Assembly: GCA_024638765.1 (NCBI GenBank)
Contig: JAHEJT010000015.1
Coordinates: 1 to 55,436, forward strand
Direction of reading: 5' to 3'
DNA length: 55,436 nt
From: Verrucomicrobiales bacterium
GTDB lineage: Bacteria; Verrucomicrobiota; Verrucomicrobiia; Verrucomicrobiales; DEV007
Numbering within the stretch: position 1 is the first letter of the stretch; each line of letters starts with the position of its first letter. Of the stretch, positions 47,011-55,436 are shown piece after piece. The translations under genes and the position numbers were made by a program. The notes beneath the pieces are model-generated. The model did not search any database, was not told the origin of the DNA, and worked only from the letters and a program-made list of their open reading frames with translations.

Positions 47011-48564
47011 TCACCGGCCTTCCGAGTGCGGATCCGTGGTGTGGGTGTGCAACACCACCAAAGCCCGTGACCCGTTGCGTGTGATCAACAAGGCGGAACT
47101 GCGATTCAACGGGATTGCGTTGAGAGCTTCGAAAAATTGCTCCGCACTGTCCACGGGCTGGCGGTTCACTTCATGGATGAGATCATTTGGTTGCAGCGAT
47201 TTGGCAGCCGGAGAGTTGGGTGAGACCTCCGTAATAATGATCGCGGCGGTCTCCGGATGGAGACCCAGGGACAGTTTCTCTCTCGCTTCCAACTTGCGGA
47301 CCATCACGCCGAGAAGATCACTCATGCTCGGTCGTCGCTCGCCGTCTGGACCCGGTTGCGTGGCAATGGCCACCTCTCTCGTGCGTTCCCCGATAGTGGC
47401 CTCGACTTCGAGCTGCTGACCCTCGCGCCATAAGCCCAGTTTGACCCGGGTGCCCACGGGGATCTCCCGGACTCTTCGAATAAGATCGCTGCTACCCTCT
47501 AAAGGCGTGTCGCCGAATGAAAGAATAATGTCCGCGGGCTGGAGTTCGGCAGCTGCGGCGGGCGAGTCCGCCACGACTTCCAGCACATGGACGCCGCGCC
47601 GATCCGAGGGGAGCCCCGCCCCGATCGCCACATGCGGATAAAGTTCCTCGGGGACAATCCCCAGGTAACCTCGCCCGGGGCTGCCGCGGAGCATGATCGA
47701 CTCAAAACTCGCGCGGATGTCGTTCGCAGGAATCGCCAGACCGATTCCCTGCCAGGCGGGTGCTTCCTGTGCCCCGGAGTAAATCGACGCATTGATCGCG
47801 ACGACCTCGCCCCGGAGGTTGACGAGCGGTCCTCCGGAACTTCCCGGATTAATCACCGCGTCGGTCTGGAAGAACTCTGTGTCCGCGTCGGTAAGGCGCC
47901 GCTCCTTGGCGCTGATGATGCCGCGAGTCACCGATTCGCTGAGCCCGAATGGATTGCCGATGGCAAATACCATCTCCCCGACCTGCACCTTGTCAGAATC
48001 GCCCAGCGGCAGCGCGGGGAACACCTCGTTTTCTCTGCCGGTGATCTTGAGGATCGTGAGATCCACGGCGAGATCGCTTCCGACAACCTCGGCGCGATAG
48101 GATTTTCCATCGCTACGGGTAACCTGGATTTCGTCGACATCCGCGATCACGTGATAACTGGTCATCACGTGACCCTGTTCGGAAACGATGAAACCGGAAC
48201 CGAGACTTGGCCGGTTGAATTGCACGTTGCGGGTTGCAAACCCCGCGCGGTTCCAGTCCCAGTAATAGCGTTTCGTTGTATATGTTTTCTTAGTGTTGAT
48301 ACTGACGACAGAGGGCACCACGCGCTGCATCAAGGTGGTGTATTCCTGGTTGAGCCGGCTGAGGAGTTGGATCTCGTTGAGGTCGATGAGCGGTTCGCTT
48401 TGCGGAGTGAATTCCGCCGCTGTCGCCGGGGCCGGCCTCCCGCCGAGCACATTGATAAGAGAATATTCACTGTTCCCGCTCCCGATTTTCCACGCGTAAT
48501 ACAGGCCTGTGGCGAGGAGAAACAGGATCGCCGCCAGAAAGAATCGGCTCCAGTGGTAGTGCAT
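47011..48564 (-). CDS. HtrA/DegP-type serine protease
   Basis: A 517-residue protease with an N-terminal membrane anchor (about 9-25). The trypsin-like domain carries the triad H138 (TSYHVI), D168 (LAVDLTILKI) and S243 (NPGSSGGPLVN). Two PDZ domains follow (about 310-400, with GYLGIVPEELYPH, and 415-510, with SLGLHPETAAIIITEVSPNS). HtrA proteases degrade misfolded proteins in the periplasm. The ATG at 48564 opens MHYHWSRFFLAAILF; the upstream ATG at 48690 is in a Pro/Gly-rich non-coding-like stretch. DegP, DegQ and DegS cannot be told apart here. Confidence 0.93.
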   Translation of the reverse strand: MHYHWSRFFLAAILFLLATGLYYAWKIGSGNSEYSLINVLGGRPAPATAAEFTPQSEPLIDLNEIQLLSRLNQEYTTLMQRVVPSVVSINTKKTYTTKRYYWDWNRAGFATRNVQFNRPSLGSGFIVSEQGHVMTSYHVIADVDEIQVTRSDGKSYRAEVVGSDLAVDLTILKITGRENEVFPALPLGDSDKVQVGEMVFAIGNPFGLSESVTRGIISAKERRLTDADTEFFQTDAVINPGSSGGPLVNLRGEVVAINASIYSGAQEAPAWQGIGLAIPANDIRASFESIMLRGSPGRGYLGIVPEELYPHVAIGAGLPSDRRGVHVLEVVADSPAAAAELQPADIILSFGDTPLEGSSDLIRRVREIPVGTRVKLGLWREGQQLEVEATIGERTREVAIATQPGPDGERRPSMSDLLGVMVRKLEAREKLSLGLHPETAAIIITEVSPNSPAAKSLQPNDLIHEVNRQPVDSAEQFFEALNAIPLNRSSALLITRNGSRALVVLHTHTTDPHSEGR

Positions 48565-48684
48565 GGCTGTATCCACGATACCGAGGCGCCGTCCGATTGC
48601 AAGGGAGCCGCCCCTGGCCGGGCCCGGCCGATCGCGGTTGGCAGGGCACCCCTGTTCTGCTAGAAAGCTTCTCAGCGCCACCTC

Positions 48685-49314
48685 ATGCACGCCCAGGCAA
48701 TTCCACCACCTCTCACTGCCTCGAAAACTTCTAAGGCGGCGGTGGCCAGCCTCGTGCTCGGGATTCTCAGTGTCCTCGGTGGAATCCTCACCGGATTGCC
48801 CGCCATCGTTTGCGGCATCGTCGGCATCAGTAAAATAGGCAATTCCTCAGGCCGGTTGACAGGGAAGGGCCTCGCGGTCGCGGGCATCGCCACCGGCGGG
48901 TTCGGGATCATGTTTACCGCCGTCCTCGCGGCGATCGCGATACCGGCTTACGTCAAAGTCGTGGAAAAGGCGAAGCTTGCCCAAAGTCAGCAGAGAGCTC
49001 GTGTCATTGTTCTCGCCTGCCAACTCTATGCCGCCGACCATGACGGCAATCTGCCTGTAGATGTGATGACCTTGCTAGACGAAAGCTACATCGAAAAAGG
49101 CACGGACTTGCGCAGCCCCTTTGCCGAAGCCGGTGGCTCCGCCATCGGATACAAGTTCCTGATCTCCGGAAACCTCGCCGATTTTCCCCAACCAGGCCAA
49201 ACCGTGCTCCTGCATGACGAAGTCCAGGCTCCCGGCGGACAAATGGTGATGGCCTTCCTCGATGGCCACGTCGCAGTGGGCCGGGTGGCGGGAAAGATCG
49301 CAAGACCGGAGTAA
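48685..49314 (+). CDS. DUF4190/pilin-like membrane protein
   Basis: A 209-residue protein. Residues 15-55 fit the double-helix membrane domain DUF4190 (VASLVLGILSVLGGILTGLP, IVCGIVGISKIG). A third hydrophobic helix is followed by AIAIPAYVKVVEKAKLAQSQ, resembling the start of type II pseudopilins. The rest resembles the H-X-G-DG domain used in Verrucomicrobia pilin-like proteins (YAADHDGNLPVD, FLDGHVAVGRV). Function is unknown. It is divergent from htrA with 120 bp between. Confidence 0.8.
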   Translation: MHAQAIPPPLTASKTSKAAVASLVLGILSVLGGILTGLPAIVCGIVGISKIGNSSGRLTGKGLAVAGIATGGFGIMFTAVLAAIAIPAYVKVVEKAKLAQSQQRARVIVLACQLYAADHDGNLPVDVMTLLDESYIEKGTDLRSPFAEAGGSAIGYKFLISGNLADFPQPGQTVLLHDEVQAPGGQMVMAFLDGHVAVGRVAGKIARPE

Positions 49315-49352
49315 TCCGGAACTGCCGGCGGTAAACCCGATCGGATAAACGC

Positions 49353-51449
49353 TCAGGTGACCAGGGCTTCCCGCGATTTCACGCTGAGTGCCCGCAGCGC
49401 CTCGTGCTCCGGAGCCGCCAGCTCGGGATCTTCCTCCAGAATTCGGCGGGCCAGGTCGCGCGCCTCTTTCACCAGGGCGGTGTCGGTCACCAGATCTCCC
49501 AGTTTCAGGTCGGGCAAGCCGCTCTGCGCGGTCCCCAGCACGTCGCCGGGCCCGCGAAGTTCCAGGTCCGCTTCCGCAATCTCGAAACCGTCCGTGGTGT
49601 CTTCGAGCACCTGCAGCTTGGCCAGAGCTTCCGCGCTCCCCTTTTTCATATCGGCCATCAGGATGCAGTAAGACTTGTGCGCTCCCCGCCCAATACGGCC
49701 GCGGAGTTGGTGCAACTGCGCAAGGCCAAAGCGTTCCGCGTTGTATATCAGCATGATATTGGCGTTGGGAACGTCGACACCCACTTCAATCACCGTGGTG
49801 CACACTAACACCTGGATCTCTCCGGAGCGAAAGCGCGTCATCACCGCGTCTTTCTCGTCGGGCCGCAGCCGGCCGTGCAGGAGTCCCACTTCGTGATCCG
49901 GAAATCTGGGGACCCACCTCTCATGCTCAACTGTGGCGGACTTGAGCTTGAGCGTTTCCGAATCTTCGATCAGTGGATACACAATGTAGGCCTGACGGCC
50001 TTGCGCCAGGTGATCCCGCACGAATCTGGCGGCGTCTACGGTCTTCGAAGCCGGTCGCACCGCAGTGATCACCGTCCCCCGCCCCGGGGGCAGTTCGTCC
50101 AGAATGGAAACGTCCAGATCCCCGTATACCGTCATCGTTAAAGTGCGCGGAATCGGAGTCGCCGTCATCACCAGCACGTCGGGCACGCGCCCCTCCTCGA
50201 TGAGACGCCCGCGTTGGGCCACCCCGAATTTGTGCTGCTCGTCGATAACGACCAAGCCGAGTTCTTGAAAGGCGACATTATCGTGAATCAGCGCGTGGGT
50301 CCCCACGACGATTTGCGGGGCGCCCTCAAGTTCGAGAAAATCGTCCTGCTGCTTTGCGGAGGTCCGCAGGGAAATCCGGACGTCGAGGCCCGCGAGCTGG
50401 CGCTGCAGTGTCAGAAAGTGTTGTTCCGCGAGAATCTGGGTCGGCGCCATCAGCGCGCATTGGTATCCCGCTTCCACCACGATAAGCATCGCCGCAAGCG
50501 CGACCGCCGTTTTCCCGGAGCCGACGTCCCCCTGCAGCAGCCGGTTCATGGGGCGATTCGATTTCAGGTCGGCGCGAATCTCCTTGATGACGTGCTTTTG
50601 CGCATCGGTCAGTTCGAAAGGCAATTGCTGGAACCACTGCGTCAGCAAGACCGCGCCGTCCGAGTGCGCTTTCCCGGGTCGTGAAAGGTATTCCCGCCTG
50701 CGGCGCGCCACGTTGATCTGGAGAGAAAAGAATTCTTCAAAGGCAAAGTAACGGCGCGCCGCTTTGAGCGCGTCAAAATCCTCCGGGAAATGGATCTGCT
50801 GCAGGTGAGCGTAGCGGAAGTTGCCGGATCCTTCCGCAGCCGCCTCGCCGGCCCCCCCCGTCTCCGGTGGTGCGGGCAGCAAATCCGGCACGCTTTCGGG
50901 ATCGAGCTCCTCTAGCAGCCGGTGTAGCAACGTGCGCAGCGGGCGTTGAGAAACACCCGACCCCAAGCGGTAAACCGGCGTGATACGCCGCAGGTGGATC
51001 GAGGCCTCCTCGCTTTCCGGATCCACGATTTCAAACTCCGGGTGATCAATGACGAGGCGCTTGCCGCTTTGCTTCGGCTTCCCGAAGACCACCAGTTCCT
51101 GGTCGGCGGCGATAATCTTGTGAATCCACGGCATGTTGAACCAGCGGCACACCACCGGATGCGAAAAGGCGTCATCGGAGATCTCCTCGAGAGTCGCCTC
51201 AAAAAATTGTTTTCTTCGACCGAACCGGCGCAAGGAGGTGTCGGTGACACGGCCGTGGATGCAGACCGGCGTCATCGAGGCTTCCGAGGGGAAGCGGTCG
51301 AACTGGCGGCGGTCCTCGTAGCGTTTCGGAAAATGCGTGAGGACGTCGCCGGCGGTCACAAAGCCGGCTTTTTCCAACGCGGAGCGCTCCCGGGCCGCCA
51401 GCTTCGGGATCTCCGCGAGCGGGGTGCTTAGTTCGACCGTGGAGGACAC
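49353..51449 (-). CDS. recG: ATP-dependent DNA helicase RecG
   Basis: A 698-residue helicase that reverses stalled replication forks. The N-terminal wedge domain precedes a superfamily-2 motor: Walker A GDVGSGKT (about 307), Walker B VVIDEQHKFGVAQRG (about 403), TATPIPRTL and the late QLRGRIGRGAHKSYC. The start is a GTG at 51449. GACACGAA word repeats lie about 22-43 bases upstream. Length matches the family (693 in E. coli). Confidence 0.96.
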   Translation of the reverse strand: MSSTVELSTPLAEIPKLAARERSALEKAGFVTAGDVLTHFPKRYEDRRQFDRFPSEASMTPVCIHGRVTDTSLRRFGRRKQFFEATLEEISDDAFSHPVVCRWFNMPWIHKIIAADQELVVFGKPKQSGKRLVIDHPEFEIVDPESEEASIHLRRITPVYRLGSGVSQRPLRTLLHRLLEELDPESVPDLLPAPPETGGAGEAAAEGSGNFRYAHLQQIHFPEDFDALKAARRYFAFEEFFSLQINVARRRREYLSRPGKAHSDGAVLLTQWFQQLPFELTDAQKHVIKEIRADLKSNRPMNRLLQGDVGSGKTAVALAAMLIVVEAGYQCALMAPTQILAEQHFLTLQRQLAGLDVRISLRTSAKQQDDFLELEGAPQIVVGTHALIHDNVAFQELGLVVIDEQHKFGVAQRGRLIEEGRVPDVLVMTATPIPRTLTMTVYGDLDVSILDELPPGRGTVITAVRPASKTVDAARFVRDHLAQGRQAYIVYPLIEDSETLKLKSATVEHERWVPRFPDHEVGLLHGRLRPDEKDAVMTRFRSGEIQVLVCTTVIEVGVDVPNANIMLIYNAERFGLAQLHQLRGRIGRGAHKSYCILMADMKKGSAEALAKLQVLEDTTDGFEIAEADLELRGPGDVLGTAQSGLPDLKLGDLVTDTALVKEARDLARRILEEDPELAAPEHEALRALSVKSREALVT

Positions 51450-51470
51450 GGGAGCGTTTTAACCCATGAA

Positions 51471-51492
51471 GCGACACGAATCGACACGAATT
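51471..51492. repeat. GACACGAA word repeat before recG
   Basis: GCGACACGAATCGACACGAA is a direct repeat of CGACACGAA. It lies between the mutS stop and the recG start, both on the minus strand. Confidence 0.6.
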
Positions 51493-51531
51493 AAGTGCCT
51501 TGGACGGTCCTCGCGGTTGCTATGGTGTGAT

Positions 51532-54135
51532 TCAAGAAAAGAGCGAAAGCTGCGGCGAATCAGACTGGGGCAAGTCGTCGCCGCCCTCCTTTTTCTTTTT
51601 CCCGGCCGCCGGTTTCGGCACGGTGACGCGACTCGACGGTGCCGCCTTTTCCGTAGCGGGCTGCGCGCCGGCCTCTTGGTCGGGGCGGCTCGCGTTGGCT
51701 TCGAGATGTCGCAGAATCTCCTTGGAACGCGCGATGATTTCGTCGGGGAGACCGGCGAGACGCGCCACCTGGATCCCATAGGATTTATCCGCGCTGCCCT
51801 CCACGATCTTTCGAAGGAAGATGATCTGATCGTTCCATTCGCGCACCGCGATATTGTAATTGCGCACCGCCGGGCGAGTCTTGGAAAGGGCCGTCAGCTC
51901 GTGGTAATGCGTGGCGAAGAGTCCCCGCGCGCCGATAACATCGTGCAGGTATTCCGCCACGCTCCACGCGATGGAAAGTCCGTCAAAGGTCGCGGTGCCG
52001 CGGCCGATCTCGTCGAGAATTACCAGGGAACGCTCGGTGGCGTTGTTGACGATCAACGCGGTCTCATTCATTTCCACCATGAAAGTCGATTGGCCGCGCG
52101 AGATGTCGTCGCTGGCCCCCACCCGGGTGAAAATCCGGTCGACCACCCCGATCTCGGCGCTCGCGGCCGGCAGGTAACTCCCGATCTGCGCCATCAACGT
52201 CAGCAGCGCCACCTGGCGGATGTATGTGGATTTCCCCGCCATATTGGGCCCCGTGATCAGGAGGAGCCGATTCTTTTCCGGTTCGATGGAGGTATCGTTG
52301 GGGACGAATTTCTCTTCCGCGATGTTCTGATCCAGTACCGGGTGGCGGCCCTCGGAAATATACAGAGTGCGCGTTTCATTGAGCACCGGTCTCGTGTACC
52401 CGAAGAGACGCGCCGTTTCCGCCAGCCCGCACAACACGTCCAGGGTGGCCAGGGCGCCCGCCGTTTCCTGGATCTCGAGAAGATGCTCGAGCGCCGTTTC
52501 GCGCAGATTGAGAAATTCTTCATACTCAAGTTTGCGGGCGCGCTCATCGGCTCCCAGGATCTTGTTTTCGACCTCTTTAAGCTCCGCCGTGTAAAAACGC
52601 TCGGCGTTGGCGGTGGTCTGCTTGCGCTGATAATCCTCGGGCACGAGGCCGAGATTCGATTTGGTAACCTCGATGAAATAACCGAAAACAGAGTTGTACT
52701 TGATCTTGAGAGACTTGATTCCCGTGCGCGCCGCTTCCGAGCTCTGAAGATCCGCGATCCATTGCTTCCCCTCGGTCGAGGCGGTCCGCATCTCGTCGAG
52801 GGCCGCACTGTATCCGTCGCAGAAAATTCCACCTTCCTTGACCGCGACCGGCGGTTCGTCCACCAGGGCTTTCTCCAGCACGGCCACCAGTGCATCAAAC
52901 CCGTGAAGTCGGGCCTGCAACTCGGCCGCGAGAGATGATGGCGCTCCCTCGAGTCCCAGCGCCGCCAGATGTGATTTAATCCCGGGCACCGCCTCGAGGG
53001 ATGTGCTCAGGGCCTGGAGATCACGTGCGTTGCCGGATCCCTGACTCAGGCGGCTAAGCGTCCGCTCGATATCCCGGACGACCTTGAGCGATTCCCGGAG
53101 TTCACTGAGGACAAACGGCTGCGCCAGAAGCGTTTCAATAAGATCCTGCCGGGCCTTCAAGCGTGCGACTTCTCGGAGCGGATGGAGAATCCAATGGCGC
53201 AGCAAGCGCGCGCCCATGGGTGTGGATGTGCGGTCCAGGGCGGATACCAGGGTGACGGTCGCGCCGGATTTTGCAGCGACCGCTTGGCCGCTCCGCTGGT
53301 CCACCAGATCGAGGTTTTGCTGGGTGGCGCGGTCAATAACCACGAATTCGTCTGCGGAATATACCGTCAGCTTGCGCACGTGCGCGGTGCTGCGTCGCAG
53401 CTGGTGCTCCAGGTAATGAAGGATCGCCCCGGCTGCGCCGATGGCGGCTGGCATCTGCGCGCAACCGAAGCCGTCGAGCGATTGGACTTTGAAATGCGCT
53501 TTGAGCGCGTAAAAAGCCTGTTCGTGGAGGAAGGCATATCCGTCGCAGGGCAGTGCGTGTCGCAGCGCTGCGAAAGATTCGGCCTGCTCTTCGCTGTAAA
53601 GCAGTTCCGAGGGCGCGATTCGGCTCAATTCGTCTTCCAGAGCTTCGCGGTCGGCGCATTCCGTGACCCGGAATTCCCCAGTGGTGTGATCCAGGCAGGC
53701 CAGGCCGAGCGCCCCCCCCGCGGACTTTCTGCCGGCGGGACCCTCGTAAACTGCGGCGAGATAATTGTGGCGTTTGGCATCCAGTAGATTGAGATCGTCG
53801 ATGGTTCCAGCGCTTACGATTTGCGCGATTGCGCGGTCCACGATCTTGCCGGCCTGCGGTGCGCTGGTTTGTTCCGCGATGGCGACGCGCTTGCCGGCCT
53901 TGACGAGTTTCGCGATGTAGGATTCGGCGGAATGATGCGGCACCCCGCACATGGGGACCTCGTTGCGCTTGGTGAGGGCGACGTTGAGGAGGCCCGACGC
54001 TTCTTTGGCGTCTTCAAAAAAGAGCTCGTAAAAATCGCCGAGCCGATAGAAGAGCAGCACGTCGTCCGGCAGGCCGCGCCGGATCTGCTGATATTGCCGC
54101 ATCATGGGCGAGGTGGAGCCCGCTGCCTTTGCCAT
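51532..54135 (-). CDS. mutS: DNA mismatch repair protein MutS
   Basis: An 867-residue mismatch recognition ATPase. The N-terminus has TPMMRQYQ-like SPMMRQYQQIRRGLPDDVLLFYRLGDFYELF, carrying the mismatch-reading region (usually FxE; here in the DFYELF stretch). The ATPase has Walker A ITGPNMAGKST (about residue 630), Walker B LVILDEIGRGTATFDGLSIAW and the signature GQSTFMVEM. The C-terminus is Lys/Pro-rich after about residue 820 and ends in LSLF. mutS precedes recG by 82 bp on the same strand. mutL is not in the window. Confidence 0.97.
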   Translation of the reverse strand: MAKAAGSTSPMMRQYQQIRRGLPDDVLLFYRLGDFYELFFEDAKEASGLLNVALTKRNEVPMCGVPHHSAESYIAKLVKAGKRVAIAEQTSAPQAGKIVDRAIAQIVSAGTIDDLNLLDAKRHNYLAAVYEGPAGRKSAGGALGLACLDHTTGEFRVTECADREALEDELSRIAPSELLYSEEQAESFAALRHALPCDGYAFLHEQAFYALKAHFKVQSLDGFGCAQMPAAIGAAGAILHYLEHQLRRSTAHVRKLTVYSADEFVVIDRATQQNLDLVDQRSGQAVAAKSGATVTLVSALDRTSTPMGARLLRHWILHPLREVARLKARQDLIETLLAQPFVLSELRESLKVVRDIERTLSRLSQGSGNARDLQALSTSLEAVPGIKSHLAALGLEGAPSSLAAELQARLHGFDALVAVLEKALVDEPPVAVKEGGIFCDGYSAALDEMRTASTEGKQWIADLQSSEAARTGIKSLKIKYNSVFGYFIEVTKSNLGLVPEDYQRKQTTANAERFYTAELKEVENKILGADERARKLEYEEFLNLRETALEHLLEIQETAGALATLDVLCGLAETARLFGYTRPVLNETRTLYISEGRHPVLDQNIAEEKFVPNDTSIEPEKNRLLLITGPNMAGKSTYIRQVALLTLMAQIGSYLPAASAEIGVVDRIFTRVGASDDISRGQSTFMVEMNETALIVNNATERSLVILDEIGRGTATFDGLSIAWSVAEYLHDVIGARGLFATHYHELTALSKTRPAVRNYNIAVREWNDQIIFLRKIVEGSADKSYGIQVARLAGLPDEIIARSKEILRHLEANASRPDQEAGAQPATEKAAPSSRVTVPKPAAGKKKKEGGDDLPQSDSPQLSLFS

Positions 54136-54279
54136 GGAGGGAGACTAAGTTGGAGCCGCCCCCCTTTCAAGGCTCATCCCCGGCGCCCCCTTTCGAGTAT
54201 GCCTGCATGGGTGCAAGGGCACGACCCGGAGGGATCCGGCATAGAACGGGATGAGCCGCGAAATGAACAGGGCGCCGCG

Positions 54280-54307
54280 TTGACAGGTCGTGAAGTTCTG
54301 GAAAGAT
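54280..54307 (+). promoter_or_regulatory. Candidate promoter for trpS
   Basis: A perfect TTGACA (54280-54285), a 16-bp spacer and AAAGAT (54302-54307) lie about 48 bp before the trpS ATG in the divergent mutS/trpS gap. Confidence 0.4.
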
Positions 54308-54354
54308 ACGGGCGGCCGGGACAATCCCTCCCCCCACGTGATAGCGATCAGAAA

Positions 54355-55320
54355 ATGAGAATACTTTCAGGCTTACAGCCCAGCGGAAGACTGCACCTTG
54401 GGAATTACTTCGGGATGATGCAGCCGGCACTGCAGTTGCAGCACGAAGGCGAGGCCTTCTACTTTATCGCCGATTACCACTCGCTCACCAGCATGACCGA
54501 CCCCGGTGAGCTGCGGAATCACGTCCAGGATCTGGCTCTCGATTTTCTCGCCTGCGGCCTGGATCCCTCCAAGGCCGTGTTTTTCCGCCAGAGCGACGTG
54601 CCCGAGGTAACCGAACTGGCCTGGATTCTGAGCTGCGTGACCCCGATGGGATTGCTGGAGCGCTGCCATTCTTACAAGGACAAGATCGCGCAGGGAGCGG
54701 CGCCCAGCCACGGGCTCTTCGCTTACCCGGTGCTGATGGCGGCGGACATACTGATTTATGACAGCGATGTAGTCCCGGTGGGCAAAGATCAGAAGCAGCA
54801 CCTCGAGGTGACGCGCGATATTGCGATCAAAATGAATGAGCGTTACGGCGAGGGGACACTGAAGTTGCCGGAAGCCCGCATCCGAGAGGAGACTGCGGTG
54901 GTCCCGGGCACTGATGGCCAGAAGATGAGCAAGAGTTATGGCAATACCATTCCCATCTTCGATGGAGAGAAAACGCTGCGGAAAAAAATTATGGCGCTGG
55001 TTACCGATTCTACTCCGGTGGAAGATCCGAAACCGGTCGAAGGTTCCACCCTTCTCGACCTCTACCGGCTGGTGGCGGGCGCCGCGGAAATCGAGTCCAT
55101 GGAACAAGACTTTCGGGCGGGAGGCGTCGGGTACGGCGATTTCAAGAAACGGTTGTTCGAAGCGGTCTGGGCGTTCTTTTCTGAAGCGCGTGAAAAGCGC
55201 GCCGGACTCGAAGCGGATCCCGGTTTCGTCGACGAAGTTTTGCGGGATGGCGCCGAAAAGGCGCGCGTGGAGGCGGCGCCCGTGCTGCAGCGTGTCCTCG
55301 CGGCGGTGGGGCTGCGGTAG
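54355..55320 (+). CDS. trpS: Tryptophan--tRNA ligase
   Basis: A 321-residue class I aminoacyl-tRNA synthetase that charges tRNA-Trp. It opens MRILSGLQPSGRLHLGNYFG, where HLGN is the HIGH motif, and has KMSKS at 190-194. Between them YPVLMAADILIYDSDVVPVGKDQKQH is a clear family segment. The start is the ATG at 54355. Length matches the family. A GCAGCTAGCTGC palindrome lies about 37 bp after the stop, without a T tract. Confidence 0.96.
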   Translation: MRILSGLQPSGRLHLGNYFGMMQPALQLQHEGEAFYFIADYHSLTSMTDPGELRNHVQDLALDFLACGLDPSKAVFFRQSDVPEVTELAWILSCVTPMGLLERCHSYKDKIAQGAAPSHGLFAYPVLMAADILIYDSDVVPVGKDQKQHLEVTRDIAIKMNERYGEGTLKLPEARIREETAVVPGTDGQKMSKSYGNTIPIFDGEKTLRKKIMALVTDSTPVEDPKPVEGSTLLDLYRLVAGAAEIESMEQDFRAGGVGYGDFKKRLFEAVWAFFSEAREKRAGLEADPGFVDEVLRDGAEKARVEAAPVLQRVLAAVGLR

Positions 55321-55436
55321 ATTCAACGTTCAACTGCAAGCGGGAGAAAGAGAAAGCAGCTAGCTGCCTGGAGCTCTGAATCTTGGTAAAAGAGCAGTGT
55401 GAAAAAGAACCCAATCACCAAGACCAGGCGCTACAA

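Noticed and set aside
51466..52938. 490-residue open frame antisense to mutS
   Set aside because: Same reason: mutS is unmistakable, and the antisense product is Arg/Gly/Asp-rich with no recognisable domain.
55142..55414. 90-residue open frame at the right edge, minus strand
   Set aside because: It overlaps the end of trpS antisense and has an Arg/Pro-rich translation without similarity.

Overview
This window is a GC-rich bacterial chromosome segment, densely packed with genes on both strands. It is most likely from a member of the Verrucomicrobiota. I infer this from gene content: two Tat-exported sugar-isomerase-like TIM barrels, a DUF6807 (PmoA-like) protein, and a secreted metalloprotease ending in an Asp-rich DxDGDxxTNLxEYALxxDP segment followed by a V-x-SSDLxxW tail. 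An mcsA-mcsB-clpC module and a pilin-like DUF4190 protein with a DGNLP segment point the same way. No rRNA marker is present, so the phylum is inferred.

Layout. 1-2.5 kb: a REP-like left edge, then a divergent pair (DUF6807 protein and Tat TIM barrel) and a 243-bp inverted-repeat-bounded repeat element. 2.5-8.4 kb: hflX, a 30-bp tandem array with an inverted copy, convergent trpB with mutY, then divergent rnhC, an HU-family gene and a small lipoprotein. 8.4-15.3 kb: an eight-gene minus-strand run for cell-envelope functions (secreted protein, degenerate zinc-peptidase-like protein, acylphosphatase, ABC ATPase and permease, TPR-like protein, metallophosphoesterase, GT9 heptosyltransferase). 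15.4-19.4 kb: folP, cdaA, a tiny CdaR-like membrane peptide, glmM and bioD. 19.4-23.6 kb: a small lipoprotein, rplU-rpmA, trmL, a tandem-AP2 protein, a LolD-type ATPase and ilvE. 23.6-29.6 kb: mcsA, mcsB, clpC (arginine-phosphate proteolysis) and a GT4 glycosyltransferase. 29.6-37.3 kb: the secreted metalloprotease, a second Tat TIM barrel, carB and an 88-aa protein. 37.3-44.1 kb: a DUF2339 membrane protein, an LplT-PlsC-AMP-ligase-like fusion and a DUF1802 protein. 44.3-55.4 kb: tRNA-His, rnc, an OmpA-domain protein, an HtrA protease, a DUF4190/pilin-like protein, recG, mutS and trpS.

The genes mix core information processing (L21, L27, tRNA-His, TrpS, RNase III, RNase HIII, TrmL, HflX, MutS, MutY, RecG, HU) with envelope biogenesis and stress proteolysis. 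The most interesting points are these: the cdaA-microCdaR-glmM overlap cluster; the mcsA-mcsB-clpC cluster without an adjacent ctsR; the standalone two-AP2-domain protein; two structured repeat elements that begin at upstream stop codons; and short shuffled-word repeats lying directly before at least six start codons. No CRISPR array, prophage, transposase or integrase was seen.
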